DNA of 64,000 bases. Source: JACMLD01 sp044223995. Its GTDB lineage: Bacteria > Bacteroidota > Bacteroidia > Chitinophagales > Chitinophagaceae. Within the stretch, counting starts at the first letter, position 1; each line of letters starts with the position of its first letter. Shown in pieces: positions 54,922-63,626 of this stretch. The notes below the pieces were generated by a model. The model made no database searches. It was not told the DNA's origin and saw only the letters and a list, made by a program, of their open reading frames with translations. The stretch is taken from the NCBI GenBank assembly GCA_044223995.1, contig JBGALE010000001.1, positions 930,001 to 994,000 of the forward strand, written 5' to 3'. A program made the translations under genes and the position numbers.

Positions 54922-55436
54922 TGCAATTATATAAAATTATTACTGTGAAAAATATTTGTTTCACGTTTTTGTTGCTGTGTTGTTATTGCAATAGTAATGC
55001 TCAAACAGGAACAGCTTCTGTTGAATACAGGGAGGGAACAGCAGCAATGAATAAACTAATTTACAACTACCTTGTTGGTCATCACGGTGTTTATGATCTT
55101 GCTCCTCCTGAAATTGAGCAAGCAGGCAACAAGTACTTTGTTGTAACAATGATGATTGATCCAAACGGCGCTCTGGAAAGTTGTTCAATACTATCATTGC
55201 AGGATACTACAAATGCTACAACTGTTTTAGCTGCCGCGATGCAAACGAATGGTCATTGGATAAACCATGCTGCAACAGCTAAACTGGTAATGCTTCCCCT
55301 GTATTTTATTTACCGTGATTATTCCCGGAGGGAGGAAAGGGATCCTGTTAAGGAAAATTACTTTTACCCGAAGGGCTTTAGAGACATTATTTGTCTTGCG
55401 CCGCTCGTTATAGAATATTTTCCTTCTGTACGATAA
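54915..55436 (+). CDS. Secreted TonB-C-like paralogue 1
   Basis: 173 residues if started at the ATG at 54915, which overlaps the upstream stop by seven bases; the GTG at 54945 is an alternative that matches the start of paralogue 3. A signal peptide (NICFTFLLLCCYCNSNAQ) precedes a single domain of about 130 residues with KYFVVTMMIDPNGAL, TNGHWIN and LPLYFIY, a beta-alpha pattern resembling the C-terminal domain of TonB. No membrane anchor other than the signal. One of three tandem paralogues following the metalloprotease gene. Confidence 0.65.
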   Translation: MLMQLYKIITVKNICFTFLLLCCYCNSNAQTGTASVEYREGTAAMNKLIYNYLVGHHGVYDLAPPEIEQAGNKYFVVTMMIDPNGALESCSILSLQDTTNATTVLAAAMQTNGHWINHAATAKLVMLPLYFIYRDYSRREERDPVKENYFYPKGFRDIICLAPLVIEYFPSVR

Positions 55437-55503
55437 GGCTGTCAAAGGAAGCTTATCATAATGGGAGGGGAGGTACTACATGTTAGCAATTCAAAGCCAT
55501 AAA

Positions 55504-55995
55504 ATGAAATCATTTTGTTTGCTGGTAATTATTACCTGCGTGTCTTTGATGGCAACCGGGCAGGCAAAAAAGGATCCGATTGAATTTAAAGGAGGCGATA
55601 CAGCTATTTCCGGATCAATATTTCACTACCTGAGTAAACACAACGGCATTTACATGAGGGCTACTGATGAGGTCAGGTCCAGCAATAAATATTTTGTTGT
55701 CACTTTTAAAATGGACAGTAAGGGGATGATTGGAAAGGATGCCAGCATACTTTCCATGCAGGATACCAGTATTGCCAAAGTTGTTCTGAACGCTGTTCTC
55801 CAAACCAATGGTCAATGGATTAATAATACTCAAAAAGCAAAGACAGTGATACTCCCAGTTTACTTTATTTACAAAAGCGATGGGCGGGAAATAGAAAAAG
55901 GTCCTGTTTTAAAAGGCAATTTTTATGCTGGTCAGTCAAAAGACATTGTCTGTCTTGAGCCGTTTGTAATTATGATGTACCCGGAGGTACATTAA
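55504..55995 (+). CDS. Secreted TonB-C-like paralogue 2
   Basis: 163 residues from the ATG at 55504 (MKSFCLLVIITCVSL), chosen over an ATG 24 bases upstream because it begins the signal peptide. Same domain as its neighbours (KYFVVTFKMDSKGMIG, TNGQWINN, LPVYFIY), but clearly more diverged in sequence, so it is an older duplicate. Function unknown. Confidence 0.65.
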   Translation: MKSFCLLVIITCVSLMATGQAKKDPIEFKGGDTAISGSIFHYLSKHNGIYMRATDEVRSSNKYFVVTFKMDSKGMIGKDASILSMQDTSIAKVVLNAVLQTNGQWINNTQKAKTVILPVYFIYKSDGREIEKGPVLKGNFYAGQSKDIVCLEPFVIMMYPEVH

Positions 55996-56032
55996 AATAG
56001 AATAATTAAGTTTTAACATTGCAGTGTTTTAG

Positions 56033-56338
56033 AAGCGGAAAAAAGGAAGTAAATGTTAATATAATTATATAAAATTAATACTGTGAAGAATATTTGTTTC
56101 ACGTTTTTGTTGCTGTGTTGTTATTGCGATATTAATGCTCAAACAGGAACAGCTTCTGTTGAATTCAAGGAGGGAACAGCAGCAATGAATAAATTGATTT
56201 ACAAATACCTTGTTGGTCATCACGGTGTTTATGATCTTGCTACGCCTGAAATAGAGCAAGCAGGCAACAAGTACTTTGTTGCAACGATGATGATTGATCA
56301 AAACGGCACCCTGGAAAGTTGTTCAATACTATCTATGC
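56033..56338 (+). repeat. Segmental duplication of 54895-55200
   Basis: DNA from 56033 is nearly identical to DNA 1138 bases upstream, including the last codons of the metalloprotease gene (aaaaggaaRtaaatgttaat) and the start and signal-peptide region of paralogue 1. The duplicated tail of the metalloprotease gene is non-functional here. Similarity fades toward the 3' part of the paralogues. Confidence 0.75.
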
Positions 56339-56571
56339 AGGATACTACCAATACGAATACCGTGCTTGCAGCATTTAAGCAGACTGATGGCAACTGGATA
56401 AATCATCGGCAGGTACCCACTATGGTTTTGATACCAGTTTATTTTTTATACGACGATCCGGATAAAAAAGAAAGGAACCCTGTAATGGAAAATTATTTTA
56501 ATCCTTCCGGTAAAGGAGATATTATTTGTCTTGAACCATTTGTCATTACGCTATTTCCAACAGTTCATTAA
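56083..56571 (+). CDS. Secreted TonB-C-like paralogue 3, GTG start
   Basis: 162 residues. The ATG that corresponds to the paralogue 1 start (56053) runs into a stop after three codons (ATG TTA ATA TAA), so this copy must start at the GTG at 56083, giving the signal peptide NICFTFLLLCCYCDINAQ. The mature part is close to paralogue 1 for its first half and diverges after about residue 95. This is the youngest duplicate. Confidence 0.68.
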   Translation: MKNICFTFLLLCCYCDINAQTGTASVEFKEGTAAMNKLIYKYLVGHHGVYDLATPEIEQAGNKYFVATMMIDQNGTLESCSILSMQDTTNTNTVLAAFKQTDGNWINHRQVPTMVLIPVYFLYDDPDKKERNPVMENYFNPSGKGDIICLEPFVITLFPTVH

Positions 56572-56719
56572 TGTGGCGAATTATCCTGAGTATTCTGTTG
56601 TAAGCACAATACTGATAAGTTTAAATAGCCATGGTATGAAATTGTTTGTAATGTTTCTAATTATCGCTATCAAAGATTAATACCGTGAGTGCGCAGGAAT
56701 AGTTGTACTTGTTCAGGCG

Positions 56720-56959
56720 TTAATCCTTATTTCCCCCTTCGCTTCTTTTCTGCAACAATATCTCCACCTCCGTGCGGCTGTAAAATATTTTTCCGCCAAT
56801 ACGGGAATGGGGGATTTTTTTACTGCTGCGCCAGCGCTGCAAGGTGCGGGGCGTGATGGTAAATACCTGCAATACATCCTGCCGGTCCATCAGCTCGGGA
56901 GTGCCGGGCGGTAACGACCATTTCTGGTTGGGGTTGTTGTTAGGGTTTTCGTTTTTCAT
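56720..56959 (-). CDS. Small helix-turn-helix DNA-binding protein
   Basis: 79 residues. After a disordered, Asn/Pro-rich start, residues 24-70 (LMDRQDVLQVFTITPRTLQRWR, then IPHSRIGGKIFYSRTEVEILL) form a MerR/excisionase-like HTH_17 domain. In Bacteroidota such proteins accompany mobile elements or act as small regulators. No integrase is adjacent. Confidence 0.75.
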   Translation of the reverse strand: MKNENPNNNPNQKWSLPPGTPELMDRQDVLQVFTITPRTLQRWRSSKKIPHSRIGGKIFYSRTEVEILLQKRSEGGNKD

Positions 56960-57168
56960 ACGGATACGGTATAAGCAGCAAAACTATGACGCGGTCGGCC
57001 GGGAGACCCTAGAATTTTGTCGAGGTTTCTATAGAATTTTATCTATAGGTGAATTACTAATATAAAAATAAGTGTTTGCACTTAGTAAATCTTACTGTAC
57101 AAAAATGTCTTTTCAGTAATTACTGCAAATACATGCATCCGGCACCAACCTGTTTTCTCCTATACCTT

Positions 57169-57190
57169 ATCCATACCATATCCATACCAT
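57169..57190. repeat. Tandem 11-base repeat in a gene-free stretch
   Basis: ATCCATACCAT occurs twice in tandem; the inverted core GGTATGGAT appears at 57288-57296. The surrounding 56960-57527 has no supported gene (overlapping frames on the minus strand look spurious). It might hold regulatory sites for the DUF6266 gene. Confidence 0.4.
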
Positions 57191-57527
57191 GAAGCCTTTT
57201 GCATTTTTTATTTTCCCTTCCAAAAAATATAGTTTCCGCATCCACGCGGCCCGGGGATCGAAACGGGTATAGCCATGGTATAGACAGGGTATGGATGCTG
57301 TGAAAAAAATAGATCACCATAATTATTGTACCATAGCAGGAAGGACAAACAAGGACATTGTGCGACACATAACGACATCCGCAGACAAAGACGGACATGC
57401 CCGCAAAATTTTATATCAATTCTTTTTTCGCCTCCGTTTTTATTCCACGCTTGGTTTGATACGCGTACCTGATCAGCAAACCACGCACGATCCGAATCCC
57501 TATTATTAACTAAAAAAAAGAAAAACA

Positions 57528-58166
57528 ATGGGAAAGATTTCAAAAGGAATACTCGGCCCGGTATCCGGCACTGTGGGAACAGTGGTAGGGGGCAGCTGGA
57601 AAGGTATTTATTACCTGCGCAGCAAATCGTCCAGGGGCAAACGTGCATTTAGTGCAAAAGCTGCACAGCAACAAAAGAAATTTGGTTTGGTCACCAGTTT
57701 CCTGCGTTCGCTGACGCCGCTGCTGCGCGACACCTTTGCCAGTTCTTCTTCAAAAATGTCGGGCTTTAATGCAGCCACGGCGTATACTTTAAAAAATGCA
57801 GTAAAAGGGGATTTCCCCGATTACAGCATAGATTTCAGCCTTGTGCTGGTATCCCGTGGTTCATTACCCGGCGCCGTAAAACCGGTAGCTTCTGTTAATG
57901 GTACAGCTGTACACTTTACCTGGCAGGACAATTCCGGAACCGGCAATGCTGTCAAAAACGACCCGGTAGTAGTAGTGGTGTACAGCCCTGCAAAACAACA
58001 AGCACTGTTCATAACCCATACGGCTACCCGTAGTTCGGCAACGGTAGACATTGATGTGAGCCAGTTTAGGGGCGATGATGTACACACATACATTGCCTTC
58101 CTGGCCACCGATGCCTCCGATGCATCCGACAGTCTTTATACAGGCAAACTGACCATGCCGGCGTAA
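57528..58166 (+). CDS. DUF6266-family protein
   Basis: 212 residues. The N-terminus MGKISKGILGPVSGTVGTVVGGSWKG is typical of the DUF6266 family found mainly in Bacteroidota, followed by a helical segment (QQKKFGLVTSFLRSLTPLLRD) and a C-terminal beta-sandwich (about 115-212). No signal peptide. Function unknown; the short neighbouring gene shares a glycine-containing N-terminal pattern (KGQLLISGRMGDHIY). A strong terminator follows. Confidence 0.8.
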   Translation: MGKISKGILGPVSGTVGTVVGGSWKGIYYLRSKSSRGKRAFSAKAAQQQKKFGLVTSFLRSLTPLLRDTFASSSSKMSGFNAATAYTLKNAVKGDFPDYSIDFSLVLVSRGSLPGAVKPVASVNGTAVHFTWQDNSGTGNAVKNDPVVVVVYSPAKQQALFITHTATRSSATVDIDVSQFRGDDVHTYIAFLATDASDASDSLYTGKLTMPA

Positions 58167-58175
58167 AGGAAAACA

Positions 58176-58207
58176 GGGTGGGGGTGCACCTCCACCCTTG
58201 TTTTTTT
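58176..58207 (+). terminator. Intrinsic terminator after the DUF6266 gene
   Basis: GGGTGGGGGTG (58176-58186) pairs with CACCTCCACCC (58187-58197) with one G-U pair, followed by TTG and seven Ts. Confidence 0.88.
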
Positions 58208-58254
58208 CATTGACATAAAATAATTATTTACAAACTGTATAAAACAATATAATC

Positions 58255-58566
58255 ATGGCAAAAGGATATTTTATCAAGGGACAATTATTGATCAGCGGCC
58301 GCATGGGCGACCATATTTATAAAATTGTCAACGACCAGCAGGTGATACTACCCTATACGCCGTCGCGTAAAAGAACTCCCAGCAGCAGGGAAAAACTGCA
58401 ACGGGAATTGTTTCGCCGGGCAGTGGCTTATGCCAAAATGGTGATGCGAAATCCTGCATTGCAGGAACCCTACCTGAAAAAATTAAAAAAAGGGGAGAGC
58501 CTGCGACAAAAAGCCATCCAAGATTTTCTCAGCAATCCTGGTTTATTCCTGGGAAACGATGTTTGA
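58255..58566 (+). CDS. Small basic protein paired with DUF6266
   Basis: 103 residues, rich in Lys and Arg, with a strand-like start (GYFIKGQLLISGRMGDHIYKIV) and a helical C-terminus (LRQKAIQDFLSN). No family recognised. The gene has its own position after a terminator, so it may be separately expressed. Confidence 0.6.
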   Translation: MAKGYFIKGQLLISGRMGDHIYKIVNDQQVILPYTPSRKRTPSSREKLQRELFRRAVAYAKMVMRNPALQEPYLKKLKKGESLRQKAIQDFLSNPGLFLGNDV

Positions 58567-59039
58567 AACGGGATGGTACAATTATAACCGGCGGTAGCCG
58601 TTGCTCTGGTCAAATGTATAGACAAAGGGCAACGTGCCCACCACCGGGTCTGCCTTCCCCGGAAAGCTTATAGACAGGTGGCCGAAAGCCTTCGGCTAAC
58701 GCAAGTTGCCGGAAGTAAAAAATACTACTAAGTGGGTATTGCCGGGTAATGTTGAATGACGATCTTAGCTTTTCTTGCAGTAACTCCAACCCTCTTGAAT
58801 GCTTTTATGCATGTGTCTACCCGTATTTTATTTTCCTAAGAAAGAAATAGTTATAATTTTTATGTGTTGAACAACCTTAAGTGAACTGGTCAACGGTCAA
58901 GTAAAAAAAAGAAGGGACAATTTCAATCCCGATAAACAAATATGCAAGGAGATTATTTTTTTAATAACTTAACTACGGTAAGTAAAAAGAAATAGCGGAC
59001 AGGATTTAACGAATTATCTGATTGCATCGATTATAGCAA
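58567..59039. other. Gene-free stretch before the kinase unit
   Basis: About 470 bases with no supported gene, tRNA or clear promoter. The sequence becomes AT-rich near 58820, ahead of the histidine kinase start. Confidence 0.4.
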
Positions 59040-60482
59040 ATGGAAGTCAACCAAATAATATCTATTCAGTTTCCAATAGTTTTAATATTAAGCTTTCTAA
59101 GCTACATCATTTACAGGACTATCGGATACAAAGAATTTAAATTGCTAACATTAGGTTGGATCATTAATTTGATTTACCTCGTTTTTAATTATTTTTTTTC
59201 CTTACCTACTACCGAAGGTAAAATATTAATTACTGTATCAAATCTAGCCAGTACTTTTTTCTTTTTTCTAGCCTTGCAAAATAACTCCAGCGAAATTTAT
59301 GTACCAGGTATTTTAAAAAAACTAAAGATTTACCAAATAGCTTCCCTTCTGATAATAATCGGGCTGGTAAAACTATTGCCGGCACTTCCCAAAAACAATA
59401 TTACGCAGTATATCGTGCTGAGAAATATACCCACAGCATTATTGGACTTTTTGGTTTTTTTGGGATTGTCTGTTTTCTTTTTAAAACTTTCTAAAAAGTA
59501 TCAACTGCTCCCGCTTGCTTTTGTAGGTTTTTTAATATATGCCCTTATTCAATTTTTTTCCATTATTCGCAACAACTCCTCAGATTCGGCTGCCGTTATT
59601 AATATGGAAAAAGTAGGCTTTGCATTAGGGTTGGGATCAAAGGTGCTTATTGCGCTGGGCCTGATACGACTGCTTCCTACAAGCAAAGATTTGTTTAACA
59701 AACAGGCGATAGCTACTAAACTCGATGATATTTTAGGAAAAACCTTTCATGAAATACGTTACCCTCTTAAATCAATGAGTGCGGATTTAAACAAATTAAT
59801 CCCACCTGATGAGGAAAAAACCATTTCTAACAGAGATGAAATATATAAAATTGTTAAAAGCGTTGATAGTAGTTTTAATCACCTGGCCGCGATAGTAGGT
59901 GCGTCTTACAAACTCTACGAAACTGATATTGGTAAGCCATTGGATAACGAGGATGAATTATTCGAAATTCCGGAATACACACTAGAAACGGTAAGCATTA
60001 ACACGATTATCCAAATAGCCATTTTAAAAATAAAGGCTATCACAAATGAAAAGGTTGAGTTCCATTGCGAATATGCCAGTAATTGCTTTGTAAACTGTCA
60101 CTCTTATCAGTTACTGCAGGTATTTCAGAACCTTTTTTACAATGCCTACGAGGCTTTTGAGGGAAATAAAGGAAAAATCAGTATTAAGACAAGGGTGAAA
60201 ACAAATGCTTATAATTTGGAATTTGGCCCGAAAGCGATAGAAATTATTATTGAAGACAACGGACCTGGAATCCCGAAAATCATACAAGAATCCATTTTCG
60301 AAAAAGGATTTACAACTAAAGGGTCTAAGGGTAAAAGAGGGTTTGGCTTATCTATAGTAAAGGAAATAATTGAATCCAGCAGTGGAAAAATATTCGTTTA
60401 CGAAGAAGGCAGCACCTCTTTGGGTGGAGCAGGTTTTGTAATTGTATTCCCGCAGGCCAAAATTTTCCCCAAACGCGCATAA
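59040..60482 (+). CDS. Polytopic membrane histidine kinase
   Basis: 480 residues. About seven membrane segments within 5-215 form the sensor; no large periplasmic domain. The cytoplasmic part has an unusual H box FHEIRYPLKSM (His237), N box NLFYNAYEAFEG, and ATP-lid motifs IEDNGPGIP and GKRGFGLSIVKEI. The seven-helix sensor resembles 7TMR-type sensing modules. Six bases separate it from the response regulator gene; together with the two further genes they make a four-gene unit. Signal unknown. Confidence 0.85.
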   Translation: MEVNQIISIQFPIVLILSFLSYIIYRTIGYKEFKLLTLGWIINLIYLVFNYFFSLPTTEGKILITVSNLASTFFFFLALQNNSSEIYVPGILKKLKIYQIASLLIIIGLVKLLPALPKNNITQYIVLRNIPTALLDFLVFLGLSVFFLKLSKKYQLLPLAFVGFLIYALIQFFSIIRNNSSDSAAVINMEKVGFALGLGSKVLIALGLIRLLPTSKDLFNKQAIATKLDDILGKTFHEIRYPLKSMSADLNKLIPPDEEKTISNRDEIYKIVKSVDSSFNHLAAIVGASYKLYETDIGKPLDNEDELFEIPEYTLETVSINTIIQIAILKIKAITNEKVEFHCEYASNCFVNCHSYQLLQVFQNLFYNAYEAFEGNKGKISIKTRVKTNAYNLEFGPKAIEIIIEDNGPGIPKIIQESIFEKGFTTKGSKGKRGFGLSIVKEIIESSSGKIFVYEEGSTSLGGAGFVIVFPQAKIFPKRA

Positions 60483-60488
60483 ACTGTT

Positions 60489-61325
60489 ATGACTACAAAA
60501 ACACCCCATATCCAACAGATAAATATGAGCAACCTGCGCATATGTTTTGTCGATAATGAAGAAGGAGAGCGGCATGACATACAGGAATCATTGAAATATT
60601 TAGGTAATACAGGCAGGTGGATGGTAGTTGATTTTTCTGAAAGTATTATTCAACGGGCAATTAATAATGAATTTGACATTTTTGTGTGTGACTTTAAAAT
60701 GCCGGACAAAGATGGGATAACCGTCATGGAAGAAATTAGACGTTATAATAACAAGGTTATTTTGGCCCTCTTTACAGCGTTTGCCATTTCACAGGGAAGC
60801 AATGAAGACAAACGCTGCAAAATGGCATATATTGAACGCTTTAAAAAATTTGACGGGGTTGGTTGCGTGCTGGGTACATTACAAAATCGAATACCCAAAA
60901 TCCAGGAGTTACTGAAAGCTCATCAGCCTCCACTTGAACCCAGAAAAGGCACATTGTGCGGATTTATTAAATCTCTGGCACTTAACACTGGTACTGGAAA
61001 AGGACTGCTGGCTGATTATTTTGATACCCGTGCTAATCAACAATCGCCGCCTGCAGGTGAAGATATTTCACAGCCGATGGACAAACTGATTGATAAAAAC
61101 CCATCGTTGCAGGAAATCCATGATATCATTATGAATATTGCCGAGGATTTAATAAAGGATTTGGAAAAGACAGAAGACCAGGAGTCATATATTTTTCATT
61201 CTGAGAAAGGAAAAATTACCATCAAGGATTTAAAGGATCATATCAAAAATTTGACACCCATTGGGATTGAACAAATTAAATATTGGTTGTTGGCGCGGAA
61301 AAGATTAAAGAATATTAAAAAATAG
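60489..61325 (+). CDS. Response regulator with unrecognised output domain
   Basis: 278 residues (an internal ATG at 60525 is an alternative start). Receiver domain about 15-150: acidic residues in FVDNEEGE, phospho-acceptor Asp68 (FVCDFKMPDKDG) and Thr96 (LFTAFA). The C-terminal 130 residues (GTLCGFIKSLALNTGTGKG, then helical segments with LQEIHDIIMNIAEDLIKDLE) carry no DNA-binding or catalytic domain I recognise, so output is probably by protein contact. Its stop lies two bases before the next start, pointing to a joint function with the protease-like gene. Confidence 0.8.
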   Translation: MTTKTPHIQQINMSNLRICFVDNEEGERHDIQESLKYLGNTGRWMVVDFSESIIQRAINNEFDIFVCDFKMPDKDGITVMEEIRRYNNKVILALFTAFAISQGSNEDKRCKMAYIERFKKFDGVGCVLGTLQNRIPKIQELLKAHQPPLEPRKGTLCGFIKSLALNTGTGKGLLADYFDTRANQQSPPAGEDISQPMDKLIDKNPSLQEIHDIIMNIAEDLIKDLEKTEDQESYIFHSEKGKITIKDLKDHIKNLTPIGIEQIKYWLLARKRLKNIKK

Positions 61326-61327
61326 CC

Positions 61328-61948
61328 ATGATTTCACTTTTTTTACCCAAAACCAATGATTGTGCAGTGTCAGTAACATCAAAAATGCTTAAGAATGCAG
61401 TGCCTTCTATTGAACCCAGTTATACTTTATTGAATTCGACTCCCCATATCGATGATTTTTATTCAAATTACCAGGTATTATCTTCTAATAATGAAAAAAA
61501 GATGCTCTTTGGACACGGGTTACCCGATGGAAGCGCTATCGAGGGAATGCATGGTGCCCTGCTAAATGTACATTGGTGGTGTTCTAATATGAAGCGTTAC
61601 AAAATGGCCTTGTTTCATGCCTGTTATGGCTCCAGATTTTTTTCAGATCTCATGCTGGCCGATAAGTACGAGGATTGGGTAGGTTATTCAGAGGAACTAT
61701 ATATGTTGTGCGGGTCTGTTCGAATTTCGAATATTTGGAAAGATATTTTTATCCAAATGCATGCAGCGATAACTATATCAGAAACTTCATTGGAGTTAAA
61801 GCATGCTTTGATTGATATTTATGAAAATGCAATGATTAGACTGGATGAACTTGATGCTGGTATGTTAGGACAGTTGTCGATAGGGCATATCGAGCTGGCT
61901 TTGCAAACGTTAAGAACAAAAAATGATTATATTAATAAAATACTTTAA
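61328..61948 (+). CDS. Caspase/CHAT-like cysteine protease candidate
   Basis: 206 residues. Two motifs fit a clan CD (caspase/CHAT) dyad: MLFGHGLPDGS (His63) after a hydrophobic strand and KMALFHACYGSRFF (Cys99) after the next one, with about 36 residues between them, as in CHAT proteins (ATHG ... SAC). The rest is helical. No signal peptide. It is coupled to a two-component system and to a small membrane protein; a regulated protease, perhaps acting in cell death or defence, is plausible. This family call is from the dyad pattern only. Confidence 0.55.
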   Translation: MISLFLPKTNDCAVSVTSKMLKNAVPSIEPSYTLLNSTPHIDDFYSNYQVLSSNNEKKMLFGHGLPDGSAIEGMHGALLNVHWWCSNMKRYKMALFHACYGSRFFSDLMLADKYEDWVGYSEELYMLCGSVRISNIWKDIFIQMHAAITISETSLELKHALIDIYENAMIRLDELDAGMLGQLSIGHIELALQTLRTKNDYINKIL

Positions 61949-61949
61949 C

Positions 61950-62348
61950 ATGCAAGATTTAGTTTTACTTTTTTCATTCTTACTTATTGTGGTTTGGGTA
62001 TTTCTGTTTGTTAAGAGAAGACAAACAGATAAGGTAAGCTTACAGAATTTTAGCGGAACTAAGACAGCGGTTTCAAAAAGTCAGCTGGATTTTTATAATG
62101 CACAGCTCAAAAAATATTCAACACAGCAGACATTTGCTTTTTATTTATTGTGGACTGCCATATTATTTTCCATCTGCTGTGGCGCATTTCTAATTTATAA
62201 AAAAATTATTGTAGACGATGGGGAAATTAAGTGGCTCAAGAGTGGTATTGGACTTGCGGGTGGCAGCACTATCTGTGCATCCTCATTTGCTTTATATCGC
62301 TCTACCTCAAACAAGATACAGGAGATAATGAAAAAGATAAAACCATAA
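61950..62348 (+). CDS. Small membrane protein of the kinase/protease unit
   Basis: 132 residues from the ATG at 61950, one base after the preceding stop; an ATG at 61923 overlapping it is less likely. Membrane segments at about 3-21 (LVLLFSFLLIVVWVFLFV) and 60-80 (FAFYLLWTAILFSICCGAFLIY), with a third weaker one (GLAGGSTICASSFALY), surround a short charged loop. No family recognised. It may be the membrane target or effector of the preceding proteins. Confidence 0.65.
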   Translation: MQDLVLLFSFLLIVVWVFLFVKRRQTDKVSLQNFSGTKTAVSKSQLDFYNAQLKKYSTQQTFAFYLLWTAILFSICCGAFLIYKKIIVDDGEIKWLKSGIGLAGGSTICASSFALYRSTSNKIQEIMKKIKP

Positions 62349-62528
62349 TAAGGAAAGACATTTGCATAACCCTGCACCGGACCCTGGGTTTCTTTAATAT
62401 TCACTTAAAGGAACTGCTCATGTTTATGGAGAATTGCAATTTATTGTTGAGGTCAATTGATTCAGCCTGACTTGTTTAATAGTAGTGAAACTTGAATTTA
62501 CTAAACTTAATAGTAGGCGTGCAAACAA

Positions 62529-62550
62529 AAACCCGTTAAAACACGGGTTT
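62529..62550. terminator. Hairpin in the gap after the kinase unit
   Basis: Perfect stem AAACCCGT/ACGGGTTT with loop TAAAAC. The T-rich side is better on the minus strand, so direction is unclear. The remaining gap 62349-62682 shows nothing else. Confidence 0.5.
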
Positions 62551-62682
62551 AATTGAAATATTTTTCGGTTACATTGTCAATTCAATCTTTATCTTAACTT
62601 CTCATAATCGTGTAAAATTTTGTTTTTTGCAATTTGTATAAAATGCTAAATTTAATTAATTAACCCCTCAAAAGCCTGACAT

Positions 62683-63162
62683 ATGAAATTTGCACTTACA
62701 TTATTACTAATTCCATCGATAATCTTTACCTCATGCCCTGGTGCGAAGAAAGCACAGAATTATTCTGTTATAGAAGATAAATATTGTAAACTAACTGAGT
62801 TGAATTTCCAGGAAGTGTCTGATACCATTCATAGAACGCAAAATGGAAATGTTGAAGGTGGAATCGTAGTTAATGGCAAAGAAGTATTTAGCGATAAAAT
62901 TAATTTTGATTCAGTACGTGCTAATTTTCAGGCTGGCAATAAAGTTTTTCTTGATCAAAAAACTTTCCGGACAGTAAAAGTTTCACAGGAATATTTTGAA
63001 AGATTTAATCAAATGAGAGCAGCCATGTGTAACCTGGTTGCGGGTCTAAAATCTGGTATTTTGTCAGAAGCTGAGTTCAAAAACAAAGCAGCAGAGCAAT
63101 ATTTGGCAATCAACGCATTATTCGCTGGTTTGGATACTGGTGAAAAAAAAAACCAAAAGTAA
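62683..63162 (+). CDS. Lipoprotein of unknown function, ends after an A10 run
   Basis: 159 residues. Lipoprotein signal (IPSIIFTSC) then a helical protein with KVSQEYFERFNQMRAAMCNLV. After Leu-Asp-Thr-Gly-Glu the sequence is A10 (63143-63152) and the frame stops at 63162, yet convincing coding sequence continues in the next frame to 63560. One extra A would fuse the two into a 292-residue protein. Confidence 0.65.
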   Translation: MKFALTLLLIPSIIFTSCPGAKKAQNYSVIEDKYCKLTELNFQEVSDTIHRTQNGNVEGGIVVNGKEVFSDKINFDSVRANFQAGNKVFLDQKTFRTVKVSQEYFERFNQMRAAMCNLVAGLKSGILSEAEFKNKAAEQYLAINALFAGLDTGEKKNQK

Positions 63163-63560
63163 TTTTTGAGCGTTCTAATGATTCGACCATTTTCTTTTCA
63201 ATTTCAAATTATACCGATAAAGATATTCCTTTAAGAATACTGTCGATTTCTGTAAATGGCGATTGTAGAGACGGCTCAAGTAAGCAATCGTTCACGCCAT
63301 TTGATAGCAGAATAAATTTGGGTAGAATTTACATCGACTCCGCAAATTTGGAAAGGCAACTGCTGCCAGATACTGCAATTATAAGTATTGGGAAGAATGA
63401 GTCCAAGTCGTATTATTTCAATTTCTTTTGCTTACCCTGGTGCCATGTTACCAGCCTAAGTATAAATTATATCAGCCCTTTTACCGGGGAAATCGTAAAA
63501 TACAAGGAGTTTATTTATACTAAGAATGAAGATCCAAAAATTGTGTTGAAGACTAAATAA
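63144..63560 (+). pseudogene. Out-of-frame continuation of the lipoprotein gene
   Basis: From the A10 run this frame is open for about 138 codons (PKVIFERSNDSTIFFSIS, later YYFNFFCLPWCHVTSLSI, ending DPKIVLKTK) with beta-rich, ordinary composition. It lacks its own good start (the first ATG-free stretch runs to 63318) and is best read as the second half of the upstream gene, separated by a one-base deletion or read-through slippage. Confidence 0.6.
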
Positions 63561-63626
63561 TGAATTCGACCCCATGGTAAATGTATTGGAGCAGGCCTAC
63601 TACGCTAGTAATTCAATTTAATTTTT

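Noticed and set aside
57120..57648. Two overlapping minus-strand frames upstream of the DUF6266 gene
   Set aside because: They overlap each other and the DUF6266 start, are Cys/Phe-rich and resemble no family.
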